From: Oligosphaeraceae bacterium
GTDB lineage: Bacteria; Verrucomicrobiota; Lentisphaeria; Oligosphaerales; Oligosphaeraceae
Length of the DNA stretch: 39,813 bases
Direction of reading: 5' to 3'
NCBI GenBank assembly: GCA_012799725.1
Contig: JAAZKR010000070.1
Location: 1 to 39,813 of the forward strand
The position numbers and the translations under genes are program-made. The notes under the pieces were generated by a model. The model was not told the DNA's origin. It was given only the letters and a program-made list of their open reading frames with translations, and did no database searches. Positions 29,292-38,569 of this stretch are shown here, in pieces (the stretch's first letter is position 1; each line of letters starts with the position of its first letter).

Positions 29292-30886
29292 CAAACTGCC
29301 GGACGCGTCCGACCGGCAGGATTGTTGGATACTCGCAACATTCTGCCACGGCGCTCTCTGGATAGGTTCCCATCCGGGCTGTAGGCTAAAGCACCATTGA
29401 CATAGACACGCTTCACCCCAGTACAAGGCGCGTTCGCGTTACCATAATCAGCCGCACTAAAATATTCCTCCGGATTAAATATTACCAGATCGGCAAACCA
29501 GCCCGGCGCCAAGCGCCCACGCCCGCACAACTGAAATTGTCGAGCCGAAAGAGCGCTCATGCGACAAATCACTGACTCGATGCTGGCCTCTTGCCTTGCA
29601 AGCTGGAAGAACCTCGGGAAAGTACCGAAAGCACGCGGATGCGTGCGCCCATCAGTAAAGGCGAATATACTGCCATCGCTGCCCGCCAACAACCAGGGTT
29701 GAGCCAGAAAACGCCTCAGATTCGTTTCTGACATACTGCCAAACGCAGCACTGGGGGATGCCTCTGAGAGCAGCTTTACGCAAGCTTGAGCTGCGCTCAT
29801 GCTCAATTCGCCGGCTATTTCCAACATGTTTTTGCCGTAAAATCTTGCGTGCTCCGGTGCCGTTGAAATCACCAGGATGATCTTGTCCCAGTTGTCACGC
29901 TTGCCACTGCCGGTTTCTAAGAGATTAGTCAGCTTAGCTCTTTCCTCGGACGATTCGCGCAGCAGCTTTGTAAGAGAAGCACTGTCGATTTTATCATATG
30001 GTGCAGGTACCGCCATGCGCAGTGAGGTACTCGAATATGTATATGGATAGCGGTCAGCAAAAACTTGCAGCCCTTCGGCGCGAGCCTTTTCCACCATAGC
30101 CAGAGCCGCATCCTGCTTGCCCCAGTTGTGCGGATGCAATGTCTTAAAATGGCTCACTTGCAGGATACCATCGCCGCATTTTGCTATCTCTATGGCCTCA
30201 GCCAATGATTCAAGCAGTGTATCGCCTTCATCACGCATATGAGTGCAATATGGCTTACCGGTACCACGCAAAGCACCGGCAAGCTCCTTCAACTCCTCAG
30301 TATCTGAAAAACTTCCAGGAATATACCAAAGTCCACTGGAAAAGCCAGCCGCACCCTGTTGCAAGGCCTTTTGCAAGAGTTTCTTCATTTCGGCTATTTC
30401 GGCTGGGGCAGCCTTTCGGTCATCATAGCCCATCACCTTTATCCGCAGCGAATTATGCCCGCATAGAGCTGCTATGTTAAGAGCCGGACGCGCTACCTCT
30501 ACACGTCGGCAGTAGCTATCGAAACTACCGTCACAATTGTCCAGGGGCGCATCACCCAAGGCGTTTCCTTCCTTGGAATAGACAAATTCTGAGAAACCGC
30601 AATTGCCCACCACTTCGCTGGTCACTCCCTGCGATATCTTGCTGTCGCCTGTAGGCACTTTCAGCACCGGCGTATCCGAATGACCGTGTACATCGACAAA
30701 CCCCGGGCTCAGAATAGCGCCTTCAGCAGAAAACACTTCTTTTACGCCTTCACGCGGCAGGCTGCCAGGCGCACCAAGTGACATGATCTTATCATTCTTC
30801 ACTATCAACTCTCCCCGAAAAGGAGACGCCGCGCTGCCGTCATAAATTAAAGCGTCACAAATAAGCAAATCCGCAAAGTTAGACAT
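29288..30886 (-). CDS. N-acyl-D-amino-acid deacylase family amidohydrolase
   Basis: GAILSPGFVDVHGHSDTPVLKVP, SQGVTSEVVGNCGFS, FSSGLWYIPGSF, THMRDEG, ILQVSHFK, LLAGSDGSIF, C-terminal GRLAPGWFADLVIFNP. Confidence 0.92.
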   Translation of the reverse strand: MSNFADLLICDALIYDGSAASPFRGELIVKNDKIMSLGAPGSLPREGVKEVFSAEGAILSPGFVDVHGHSDTPVLKVPTGDSKISQGVTSEVVGNCGFSEFVYSKEGNALGDAPLDNCDGSFDSYCRRVEVARPALNIAALCGHNSLRIKVMGYDDRKAAPAEIAEMKKLLQKALQQGAAGFSSGLWYIPGSFSDTEELKELAGALRGTGKPYCTHMRDEGDTLLESLAEAIEIAKCGDGILQVSHFKTLHPHNWGKQDAALAMVEKARAEGLQVFADRYPYTYSSTSLRMAVPAPYDKIDSASLTKLLRESSEERAKLTNLLETGSGKRDNWDKIILVISTAPEHARFYGKNMLEIAGELSMSAAQACVKLLSEASPSAAFGSMSETNLRRFLAQPWLLAGSDGSIFAFTDGRTHPRAFGTFPRFFQLARQEASIESVICRMSALSARQFQLCGRGRLAPGWFADLVIFNPEEYFSAADYGNANAPCTGVKRVYVNGALAYSPDGNLSRERRGRMLRVSNNPAGRTRPAVC

Positions 30887-31267
30887 CTCTCACCTTTCTA
30901 TTTTGATAAAAAAACAGCATGCGCCTTGTTTTTTTTGATGCGCCCGCTCTAGACTGTGGCAATCCGCTGGTACATCACTGCTTTAGCTTAATTGCTACGC
31001 ACTCGAATACAAACATATCACGCACACGACCCTGCTTCATGGTTATGCCGTATCCTCCTTTCTGCTGCCTTTCTACCTCAAAAACAAACTGTCGCGAATA
31101 CGATTGCAGGGATTGAAGCATCATGCCTGTATTTTTGAAACATCATCTATTTCGACGTCTTCAGATTTTTCAGATTTTTGATCGCCTCGCTTACTGGTAA
31201 AGCCTGTAACCATCAATTATATTCTGCTTTTTACATAAATGCATCACTTTCTCGTAACGGAGCAATC

Positions 31268-32416
31268 ATGAGCGATTTGTTTTCCGGCATCACCGGTTTG
31301 ACTTGGGGTCATATCAGCATGTTTGTGGTTGGCTTAGCCCTAATTTGGGCTGCCATCAAGAAAAACTATGAACCCATGCTGCTACTCCCCATAGGTTTTG
31401 GCATAATACTGGCTAATTTCCCCGGTTCTGCGGCCACCGGTGAACATGGTGTGCTTACCTATCTGATGAATCATGGCATCAAAAACGAACTTTTCCCCGT
31501 GCTTATCTTCGTGGCCATAGGTGCCATGATGGACTTTGGTCCGCTCTTGAGCCGTCCCAGCATGATCTGCTTCGGTTTTGCGGCACAGCTAGGCATTATC
31601 GTCACCATGTTTGGTGCTCGCATGCTCGGCTTCGATCTGGGTGCCGCCACGGCCATCGGCAGTATAGGAGCGGCTGACGGACCTATGGCAATAGTAGTTT
31701 CCACTCGTCTAGCCCCGGAGCTACTTGGGCCCATCTCGGTGGCAGCGTATTCCTATATGGCGTTGGTGCCTCTTATACAGCCGCCTGTCATACGTCTGCT
31801 CACCACCAGGAAAGAGCGCCTCATCCGCATGCCTTACCGCAACGTCAAAATTAGCAAGCGCACTCGCATACTCTTTCCTATTATCGTTACCATGATAGCC
31901 TGTCTAATTTCACCTATGAGTGCGGCACTCATAGGCATGCTCATGTTTGGCAACCTAATCCGCGAATGCGGGGTACTTGAAAGTCTCTCCAAGACCGCAC
32001 AAAACGAACTAGCCAACCTTGTGACCCTGCTCTTAGGCATCACAATTGGAGGCAGCATGACTGCTGAGCGTTTCATGACTCGCGAGACCATCCTAATCAT
32101 GATCATAGGATTGCTGGCCTTTGTCTTCGACACGGCTGGCGGTGTGCTCTATGCCAAGTTTTTCAACCTTTTTGCCAAGGAAAAGGTCAACCCTATGATA
32201 GGCGCAGCCGGTATTTCCGCCTTCCCCATGTCAGCCAGAGTTGTTCAGAAAATGGCGCAGGATGAAGACCCGGGCAACATTATACTGCCTTACTCAGTGG
32301 CCGCCAACGTCTCTGGCCAGATTGGTTCGGTCTTTGTAAGCGGCCTGCTTTTGGCCTTAAGCACATGGATGATCGCCAATGGTTACGATTTGCCGGTGCC
32401 GGTACTGCTTAAATAA
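31268..32416 (+). CDS. oadB: sodium ion-translocating decarboxylase beta subunit (OadB/GcdB family)
   Basis: PLLLLPIGFG-like stretch, IFVAIGAMMDFGPLLSRP, IGAADGPMAIVVSTRLAPELLGPISVAAYSYMALVPLIQPP, GITIGGSMTAERFM, GAAGISAFPMSARVVQK. ATG at 31268. Confidence 0.9.
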   Translation: MSDLFSGITGLTWGHISMFVVGLALIWAAIKKNYEPMLLLPIGFGIILANFPGSAATGEHGVLTYLMNHGIKNELFPVLIFVAIGAMMDFGPLLSRPSMICFGFAAQLGIIVTMFGARMLGFDLGAATAIGSIGAADGPMAIVVSTRLAPELLGPISVAAYSYMALVPLIQPPVIRLLTTRKERLIRMPYRNVKISKRTRILFPIIVTMIACLISPMSAALIGMLMFGNLIRECGVLESLSKTAQNELANLVTLLLGITIGGSMTAERFMTRETILIMIIGLLAFVFDTAGGVLYAKFFNLFAKEKVNPMIGAAGISAFPMSARVVQKMAQDEDPGNIILPYSVAANVSGQIGSVFVSGLLLALSTWMIANGYDLPVPVLLK

Positions 32417-32452
32417 ATCATAGCTGCTGGTCTTAATTCATATTTTGCCTGT

Positions 32453-33139
32453 TCATAGCAGCAGCGTTTTCAGCTTTTGCAGTTCAGTTTGTAGTTGCTC
32501 TACTTGCTCTTGCAACTGCTTCACCTGTTCCTCCAGGCTTGCAAAACGCTGCTCATCCTCCTCAAGTTCCCGTCGAGCTGCTTCTACCATCATCGGACGG
32601 CAGCCCTCTTCTTCCTCGTCTATTTCCGGTTTGCCGCAGAGCAGGTGTACAAAACGGCTCTCGCGTCTGCCGCTTTGACGCGGCAGCTTCATAATCAGGG
32701 GGTTCTCTTCTCGTCCAGCCATTTCCTCAAGCAGTTCGTTCACCTGCTCGAGCGATTCGAATTCATATAATCTTTCGCAGCGTGTTTTAAGCTCGCCACC
32801 GGTTTGAGCACCACGTAAAAGCAGGCAGCAGAGCAAGGCCAGCTCCGACTTGGGCAAGTTAGCCAGCGCTTCACTGCCGGTCAAGATATACTTATATTTC
32901 GGCACTCGCGCGCCCTCCAACTCCATCTGTAAAGCCAGTTGTTTTTGACGCAGGCTGTCCACTGCCCGCAGCACATCTTTAGCTTCCAACTCCATCACCG
33001 GATTGCGGCTTGATTTCTGATTGCAAGCCGCCTGCAACAAATTCAAAGTCAACGGATAATAATCCGGTGTTGTGATCGACTTCTCTATCAGACAGCCAAA
33101 GACCCTGGCCTCGACAACGCTCAGTAATATGTTTTCCAT
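32453..33139 (-). CDS. YceH / DUF480 family protein
   Basis: LSVVEARVFGCLIEKSITTPDYYPLTLNLLQAACNQKSSRNPVMELE is the DUF480 signature; C-terminal coiled coil. Start placed at the internal Met of MENILL. Confidence 0.93.
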   Translation of the reverse strand: MENILLSVVEARVFGCLIEKSITTPDYYPLTLNLLQAACNQKSSRNPVMELEAKDVLRAVDSLRQKQLALQMELEGARVPKYKYILTGSEALANLPKSELALLCCLLLRGAQTGGELKTRCERLYEFESLEQVNELLEEMAGREENPLIMKLPRQSGRRESRFVHLLCGKPEIDEEEEGCRPMMVEAARRELEEDEQRFASLEEQVKQLQEQVEQLQTELQKLKTLLL

Positions 33140-33315
33140 GGTTATCCCAATTCTTCCAGAAAAGTGAAAAAACAAGCGGTGTATTACCTGATTTGGTTTA
33201 TACAAGGCTTATTGCTAAACCTGCCGGAACAGCCTCAGCAGCAGCTATCGATCCAGGATGATGTAAAGTGATTGCGGAATATCCGTCATTAAAGCCTTAT
33301 TTACCAGAATACACT

Positions 33316-33341
33316 GCGGGAATCTGCGTAATCTGCGGATG
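33316..33341. repeat. 9-bp-periodic intergenic words (AATCTGCGT AATCTGCGG AT)
   Basis: Read directly. Related words at 39627-39648 (GCGTAATCTGCGCGGATAAA) and 24598-24611 (CAATCTGCGGATAA). Confidence 0.65.
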
Positions 33342-33426
33342 AATTTTTAAGCGCCCTTGCCCTTTGCAATAAAAAGTATCCTTCCTGTTGCATCTCCAGC
33401 TAGCAGGAAAACAGGCCGTCATCGGA

Positions 33427-35772
33427 TCAGAATTGATCCGGTGGATTCTGAGTCTCCAGCAGATCCATTGCCTCCTCATGTTCACGTTCCAATTCTTCGA
33501 ACTTGGCAAGATCAGCCCGCGAAATATTTCCTACAACAGAACCGTCATCAAGTGGATCGTTTACTCGATTTTTCAGATCCCGGAAGAGCTGGACCATATC
33601 AATCATGCCGCCAACGCCAAACCAGACGGTCGATATTGCCGCCATGATTCCCGGCACCAGCAGATAGACAATAAAGAAGTACCTTCCCCACCACTTGACC
33701 GGCCAAGGGGAAACAGCGTTCCAGATGATCACCCCAACAAAACAGAGGATAAAACTGTAGACGAAACTATACAGGAAAAATGCCCAAGCAATAAAACGGT
33801 CGCCCTTTGTATATTCCTTGGTAATTCCGAGCAATTTGCTGAAGACAGTACGCAGCGACCATTCCAAGCGCTCTTTGTTATGCCCGTCAACGTTGTAAAT
33901 GCCGCGATGCAGCATGCGGTCCAGATTGAAAGGTTCTTTCATCGTCAGCCAGGAAACGACACAATAGAGGAACAAGGTAATCATCATAGTTAAAAAATAA
34001 AATTCGTAACTATTGATCGGGAATTTCACCGCATCCATCTTCCAGACGACGATCGGATTGAAGGGTTTGGAAACCATTTGAAGGAATTGATCCAGAGGCC
34101 CGACCCAGCCCATTTTGTCAATCCAGGGGTAGACCACATCCGCCCAATTGCGCTGGACAAAGATGCCGACGAAGCCCATTATCATACCAGTTATAAGCGA
34201 TACAAAAGCACCGGCAGTTGTGCCAAAACGACTGTAGAGCCCGAAGATCATTACCGGGCCGCATCCACCCATCCACATTGTCGTCATCAACGTCACAAAC
34301 AAGTTGATGTAATCCAGTTGCGCCATAAAAACCGAGCCAATTAAGAAAAACACTCCGATGCCAATGCTGACTAGGCGCAAGGCGAGCACATGCTGTTTTG
34401 GTGTTAAAGGTCGCTTGAAAAACGGCATGATGACATCTTGGGTCAATGTGATGGCCGCACTAAAGATGCGTGAGTCATCCGTAGAAACCATCGCCAGTAC
34501 CATCAGCAGGCAGAAAAGTCCAAGTAGACCGGTAGGCAGCAATTCCCGCATTGACATGCCTAACATCATCTGATGAAACAGCGTCCGGAACTGCTGAAAT
34601 TTGGCGTTGCCTTCGTTCTCTCCGTTGAATTCTTTCAAAGTCTCATGCGCAGTCTGTAAAAGTGGGGTGTCCAGATTTTTTGTCTGCGACAAAGGCTCAT
34701 CCACGCCTATTTCATGATACTGTTCCGGTATTGCCTTGATACGGGAGGTCAGGATTTCTCGCTCAACAGGATTGTCCACCAGTTCTTCAGCAATGCGTAC
34801 CGAAATATTGTCGCGGACAACTTTGGCTTCGGGTGCCCAGTTTCGATGGTTCAACAGAGTGATGATGGCAACTCCGATCAACACGTACAGTATAGCGACA
34901 ACCGAGTTGCGCCAAGTGCCCAGCAAGCCGGCCATTTTCTGTTCATGCGGGCTTTTGGCGGCGGTGCTGGTACCAGCACCGATCCAGCTGGCACGGTGAA
35001 AAACGGAAGTAAAAATGGTAAGCGCCACCAAAAACAGATTAAAGTCCCGGAGGTTGGCAATATCATAGGGATTCAAGAAACTTTCCCCTGGAACCCGGTC
35101 AGCCATGACAGGAATAATTTCCTGAGTCCAGCTGAATTTATACAGTATGAAAACAACGAAGATAACGATCAGCGGGAAACAGAACATGCCCTGCACGGCA
35201 TCTGTGATGATCATTGTCATCGTTCCGCCCATACAGATGTTGGTGATTGCAAGACTCAGGCAGATGATTACGACCACCATGAAAGTCGGCATCTGTATTC
35301 CCAGAAAATTAAAGCTTCTTGGCAAATCCAGAAAATAGATAAAGAAACGTGCTGCTACGGCCGGCATGATCATATTGGCCAGCATTTCGGATAGACTGCG
35401 CAAGGCGGCGGCAAAAATCCGTAAAGTCCGGTTATAGCGCATTTCCAGGAACTGCCCAAGGGACATCGCTTTGGTTTCCCGAAAACGATAGGTGCAATAG
35501 CCCAAAAGCCCCATGACAATGCCGAGAGGGGCGGTAAGATTCTGCCAAAAAGCCAATGCAAAACCGGTTTTATAATGCACTTCCACATAAGCCACCAGCC
35601 CGATAATCGACAGCGCGTTGGCAACATCACCGACACTGATCACATAACGCCCGCATATTCGCCCCGCAGCCAGAAAATCTGCAACTCCACGCAGATAACG
35701 GCGAGAGTACATCCCCATTCCTAGAACAAAACATACCGGAATAATTACAATCAACCAGTCAAGAAGCCCCAT
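33427..35772 (-). CDS. sodium:solute symporter (SSS) family transporter
   Basis: 781-aa polytopic protein; YSRRYLRGVADFLAAGR, ALSIIGLVAYVE…; STDDSRIFSAAITLTQDVI. Extended loops and C-terminal tail. Confidence 0.88.
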   Translation of the reverse strand: MGLLDWLIVIIPVCFVLGMGMYSRRYLRGVADFLAAGRICGRYVISVGDVANALSIIGLVAYVEVHYKTGFALAFWQNLTAPLGIVMGLLGYCTYRFRETKAMSLGQFLEMRYNRTLRIFAAALRSLSEMLANMIMPAVAARFFIYFLDLPRSFNFLGIQMPTFMVVVIICLSLAITNICMGGTMTMIITDAVQGMFCFPLIVIFVVFILYKFSWTQEIIPVMADRVPGESFLNPYDIANLRDFNLFLVALTIFTSVFHRASWIGAGTSTAAKSPHEQKMAGLLGTWRNSVVAILYVLIGVAIITLLNHRNWAPEAKVVRDNISVRIAEELVDNPVEREILTSRIKAIPEQYHEIGVDEPLSQTKNLDTPLLQTAHETLKEFNGENEGNAKFQQFRTLFHQMMLGMSMRELLPTGLLGLFCLLMVLAMVSTDDSRIFSAAITLTQDVIMPFFKRPLTPKQHVLALRLVSIGIGVFFLIGSVFMAQLDYINLFVTLMTTMWMGGCGPVMIFGLYSRFGTTAGAFVSLITGMIMGFVGIFVQRNWADVVYPWIDKMGWVGPLDQFLQMVSKPFNPIVVWKMDAVKFPINSYEFYFLTMMITLFLYCVVSWLTMKEPFNLDRMLHRGIYNVDGHNKERLEWSLRTVFSKLLGITKEYTKGDRFIAWAFFLYSFVYSFILCFVGVIIWNAVSPWPVKWWGRYFFIVYLLVPGIMAAISTVWFGVGGMIDMVQLFRDLKNRVNDPLDDGSVVGNISRADLAKFEELEREHEEAMDLLETQNPPDQF

Positions 35773-35894
35773 GAAATTACTAACCTTTCACCTCAAAACA
35801 AACAGAAATATTTAATTGTTGACAAATAATAAAACAAACAGTGAAGACATACTCTAATCCCTGCTACTGAAAAAACAAGAGAAGTTCTTAATGA

Positions 35895-35965
35895 AATTTA
35901 AAAACGAATTGTCAGCAAAATCGCTCTGATTTTGCCATTTTCTTTTTTAGCTTGGCGTTCTTGGC
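35895..35965 (-). repeat. dispersed intergenic module, copy 2 (inverted relative to copy 1)
   Basis: Reverse complement reads CGCCAAGCTAAAAAAGAAAATGGCAAAATCAGAGCGATTTTGCTGACAATTCGTTTTT. Contains the perfect hairpin GCAAAATC-AGAGC-GATTTTGC. Confidence 0.7.
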
Positions 35966-36107
35966 GTCTTCCTGGCAGTTGGTTTTCTGCATTGAAACGC
36001 CGAGATGCCAAAAACACCAAAGGGTGCCACAATAAGAGTAAAAACAAGAGAGGGCAAGAACCCAAAATTCGGACTTGCAAATAACCAGTACAGCACCGCT
36101 CCCCATA

Positions 36108-36141
36108 AATTTTCCACGCTTCCCGTGTTTTCCGTGAATAA
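36108..36141. repeat. 9-bp-periodic intergenic words (TTCCACGCT TCCCGTGTT TTCCGTGAA)
   Basis: Read directly; three successive related 9-mers. Confidence 0.6.
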
Positions 36142-36204
36142 AATGAGTTATGAGCATCAGGTTCACTCTCAGTTCATCACAAACCTTCGCACATTAACAA
36201 ACTT

Positions 36205-37056
36205 TCATGCGTCATCAGCCCATTTCCACTCACAATGCAACCGCAAACCGGATTGATCCAGCACTCGTTTTTTCATGTCGTTAACCAATAAGCGACAATC
36301 TTCTGCTTTGCCCGGTTTCCCACCAACATTGATTATCCAATTGGCGTGTTTTTGACTAACCTGAAACGAACCATGGGACAAGCCTTTGCAACCGGCTTGT
36401 TCCAAAAGACGACCGGCAGGATTTCCCGGAGAGGGATTACGAAAGACGCTGCCGGCAGAAGCGCCTTTGGGATTCGTCAAGCTGCGCCGGTTTAACTCTG
36501 CTAATATCAAGGCGGTCTCGTCTTCGGTTTGTACCGGATACAACTCCAAAACCGCTTCTAGAATTAACACATCTTTAGCAATCGGTGACTGGCGATAGCC
36601 CCAACCGCCCTGTTCCCTGAACCAATGCCAAGGCCGATCTAAGCGCAAGTCCCAACCTCGCATCTCCCGGACTAAGCTGCTGATTTCCTGCCCGTTGGCT
36701 CCCGCATTCATAGCGAGAGCACCGCCTAAGCTGCCTGGTATGCCAGCCAAGGGTGCCAAGCCACCACAGCCCCTAGCTGCCAAAATTCTGGCAGCCTCCA
36801 GCAGTCCCAGAGCCGCACCAAGCCTGAAAGTACAGACATCAAGCTGTTCCACAACGGCAAACTCCGAGCTTTTGGGCAATCGCAACACAGGCATGATAGT
36901 CAAATTGTCAGCACCGATCAGGTTACTGCCTCGGGCCACAATCAATGGTGGAGAATCAATTTCTTGTAAAATCTCTCGTAGAGCTACTAAATTTTCGGGC
37001 TCATAAAGCCGCACTTGTCCCAGGCCGACCCTCAGGCTGCAAAGATTATACCATTG
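36205..37056 (-). CDS. murB: UDP-N-acetylenolpyruvoylglucosamine reductase
   Basis: ARGSNLIGAD, GGLAPLAGIPGSLGGALAMNAGA, NPKGASAGSVFRNPSPGNPAGRLLEQAGCKGL, VSQKHANWIINVGG. ORF opens at 37104; the internal Met of MHISETQWYN (~37074/37056) is a likely start. Confidence 0.9.
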   Translation of the reverse strand, partial: QWYNLCSLRVGLGQVRLYEPENLVALREILQEIDSPPLIVARGSNLIGADNLTIMPVLRLPKSSEFAVVEQLDVCTFRLGAALGLLEAARILAARGCGGLAPLAGIPGSLGGALAMNAGANGQEISSLVREMRGWDLRLDRPWHWFREQGGWGYRQSPIAKDVLILEAVLELYPVQTEDETALILAELNRRSLTNPKGASAGSVFRNPSPGNPAGRLLEQAGCKGLSHGSFQVSQKHANWIINVGGKPGKAEDCRLLVNDMKKRVLDQSGLRLHCEWKWADDA

Positions 37057-37282
37057 TGTTTCACTTATATGCATATAAAAACCGGATTTCAAACGAAAAT
37101 TCATCTGCAGAAGTTACCAGGCCATTCTTCTCTGCAAGAACAGTTTTGAGCACGATAGCAGGCAGGCTCTCGAAAGGATGCCGGAACGCTGGCATAGTCT
37201 AGGCCATGGCTCAAACGGCACCTAATTATCCGCAATACAGTAGCTTCCCTTTCGGCAGTTGCCCTATAAGACGATTCTCAGC

Positions 37283-38569
37283 TCAGTCTTCACAAAGCGC
37301 GATATCGCAACCTATGCCTTGTAATTTCGGCAGCAGCTTACTGTATCCCCTGAAGACCATGTCGGCGTTTTTTACCAGGCTTTCGCCCTGTGCACAGCAA
37401 GCAGCAATAATCAAAGCCATGCCAGCACGTATATCAGGACTGGGTATCACACTGCCATGCAATTGAGCCGGCCCGGAAATTAATACTCGATGCGGATCGC
37501 AAACCACTGCGTTTGCTCCCATGGCAATAAGCTTGTCAACAAAATATATACGGCTTTCAAACATCTTCTCAAAGAAAAGTACAGTGCCTTCAGCCTGGGT
37601 CGCCACAGTGATCATGCAGCTCATCATGTCACTGGGAAATTGCGGCCAAGGGCCGTCAGCAATGACCGGTATAACATTGCCGAAATCCGGCCTCACTCGC
37701 ATTTCGCCCAGTCTTTGCATGCGTATATAGTCGGATTTCAGAGTGAATTGCAGCCCAAAGCGCTCAAAGACACGTCTAAGCATCCAGTAGTTGTGCGGCG
37801 TAATCTTGCCAGTGATCTCCAAGTCGCCGCCACAGGCAGCGCAAAGCGACAGATAGCTGGCCGCCTCAACATGATCACCCTCAAGCCAGAACTCGGCGCC
37901 ATGCAGCTTTTTTACGCCTTCAATGCGCAGCAAATTAGTGTCCAGCCCCTCTATTTTGGCACCCATTCTATTGAGCAGTTGAGCCAGCTGTGTTACATGC
38001 GGCTCGCATGCGGCATTTCGTATAATTGTGATGCCTTCAGCCAAGGCGGCAGTCATCATAATATGTTCCGTGGCGGTGACGCTGGCTTCATCAAAGAATA
38101 TTTCGCTGCCTTGCATCTTTTTTTCACGCTTGAACTTGTAGCTGCCATGCTCCAAATCCAGCTCCATCCCCAGTTTTTTCAGACCGTAAAAATGACTGTC
38201 TAATCTTCTTTTTCCGATAACATCGCCTCCGGGCGGAAATAACTCGGCTTCGCCACAACGTGCCGTCAATGGCCCCGCAAACAGGAATGATGTACGTATT
38301 TTGTCGCAGAATTCTTTCGGGACGCTGCTGCGATTGATATTTTTAGCGCAGAGCTGCAAGCTGCCATCTTCGAATAGCGTTTCGACTCCCAAGTAATTGG
38401 CCAGCTGCAACATATTGCGCATATCCAATATATCGGGCACATTATGCAACAACACCGGTTCATCGCTGAGACAGGCTGCCGCGATCATGGGTAGCGCGGC
38501 GTTTTTATTGCCGCTTATCTCAATTTGCCCCGATACTTTTCCGGCACCTCGAATACGTAGACTATTCAT
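37283..38569 (-). CDS. murA: UDP-N-acetylglucosamine 1-carboxyvinyltransferase (MurA) with Asp at the catalytic Cys position
   Basis: ISGNKNAALPMIAAACLSDEPV; IRTSFLFAGPLTARCGEAELFPPGGDVIGKRRLDSHFYGL; GPWPQFPSDMMS; FESRIYFVDKLIAMGA; DIRAGMALIIAACCAQG. Confidence 0.95.
   Translation of the reverse strand: MNSLRIRGAGKVSGQIEISGNKNAALPMIAAACLSDEPVLLHNVPDILDMRNMLQLANYLGVETLFEDGSLQLCAKNINRSSVPKEFCDKIRTSFLFAGPLTARCGEAELFPPGGDVIGKRRLDSHFYGLKKLGMELDLEHGSYKFKREKKMQGSEIFFDEASVTATEHIMMTAALAEGITIIRNAACEPHVTQLAQLLNRMGAKIEGLDTNLLRIEGVKKLHGAEFWLEGDHVEAASYLSLCAACGGDLEITGKITPHNYWMLRRVFERFGLQFTLKSDYIRMQRLGEMRVRPDFGNVIPVIADGPWPQFPSDMMSCMITVATQAEGTVLFFEKMFESRIYFVDKLIAMGANAVVCDPHRVLISGPAQLHGSVIPSPDIRAGMALIIAACCAQGESLVKNADMVFRGYSKLLPKLQGIGCDIALCED

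Noticed and set aside
34963-34980. 18-bp perfect palindrome GGTGCTGGTACCAGCACC inside the SSS symporter gene
   Set aside because: Lies within coding sequence (GAGTS) and is explained by codon choice; no second copy seen.
37490-38203. 237-aa plus-strand ORF antisense to murA (and 38861..39520 antisense to the TIM-barrel gene)
   Set aside because: Opposite well-supported genes; compositional antisense ORFs.
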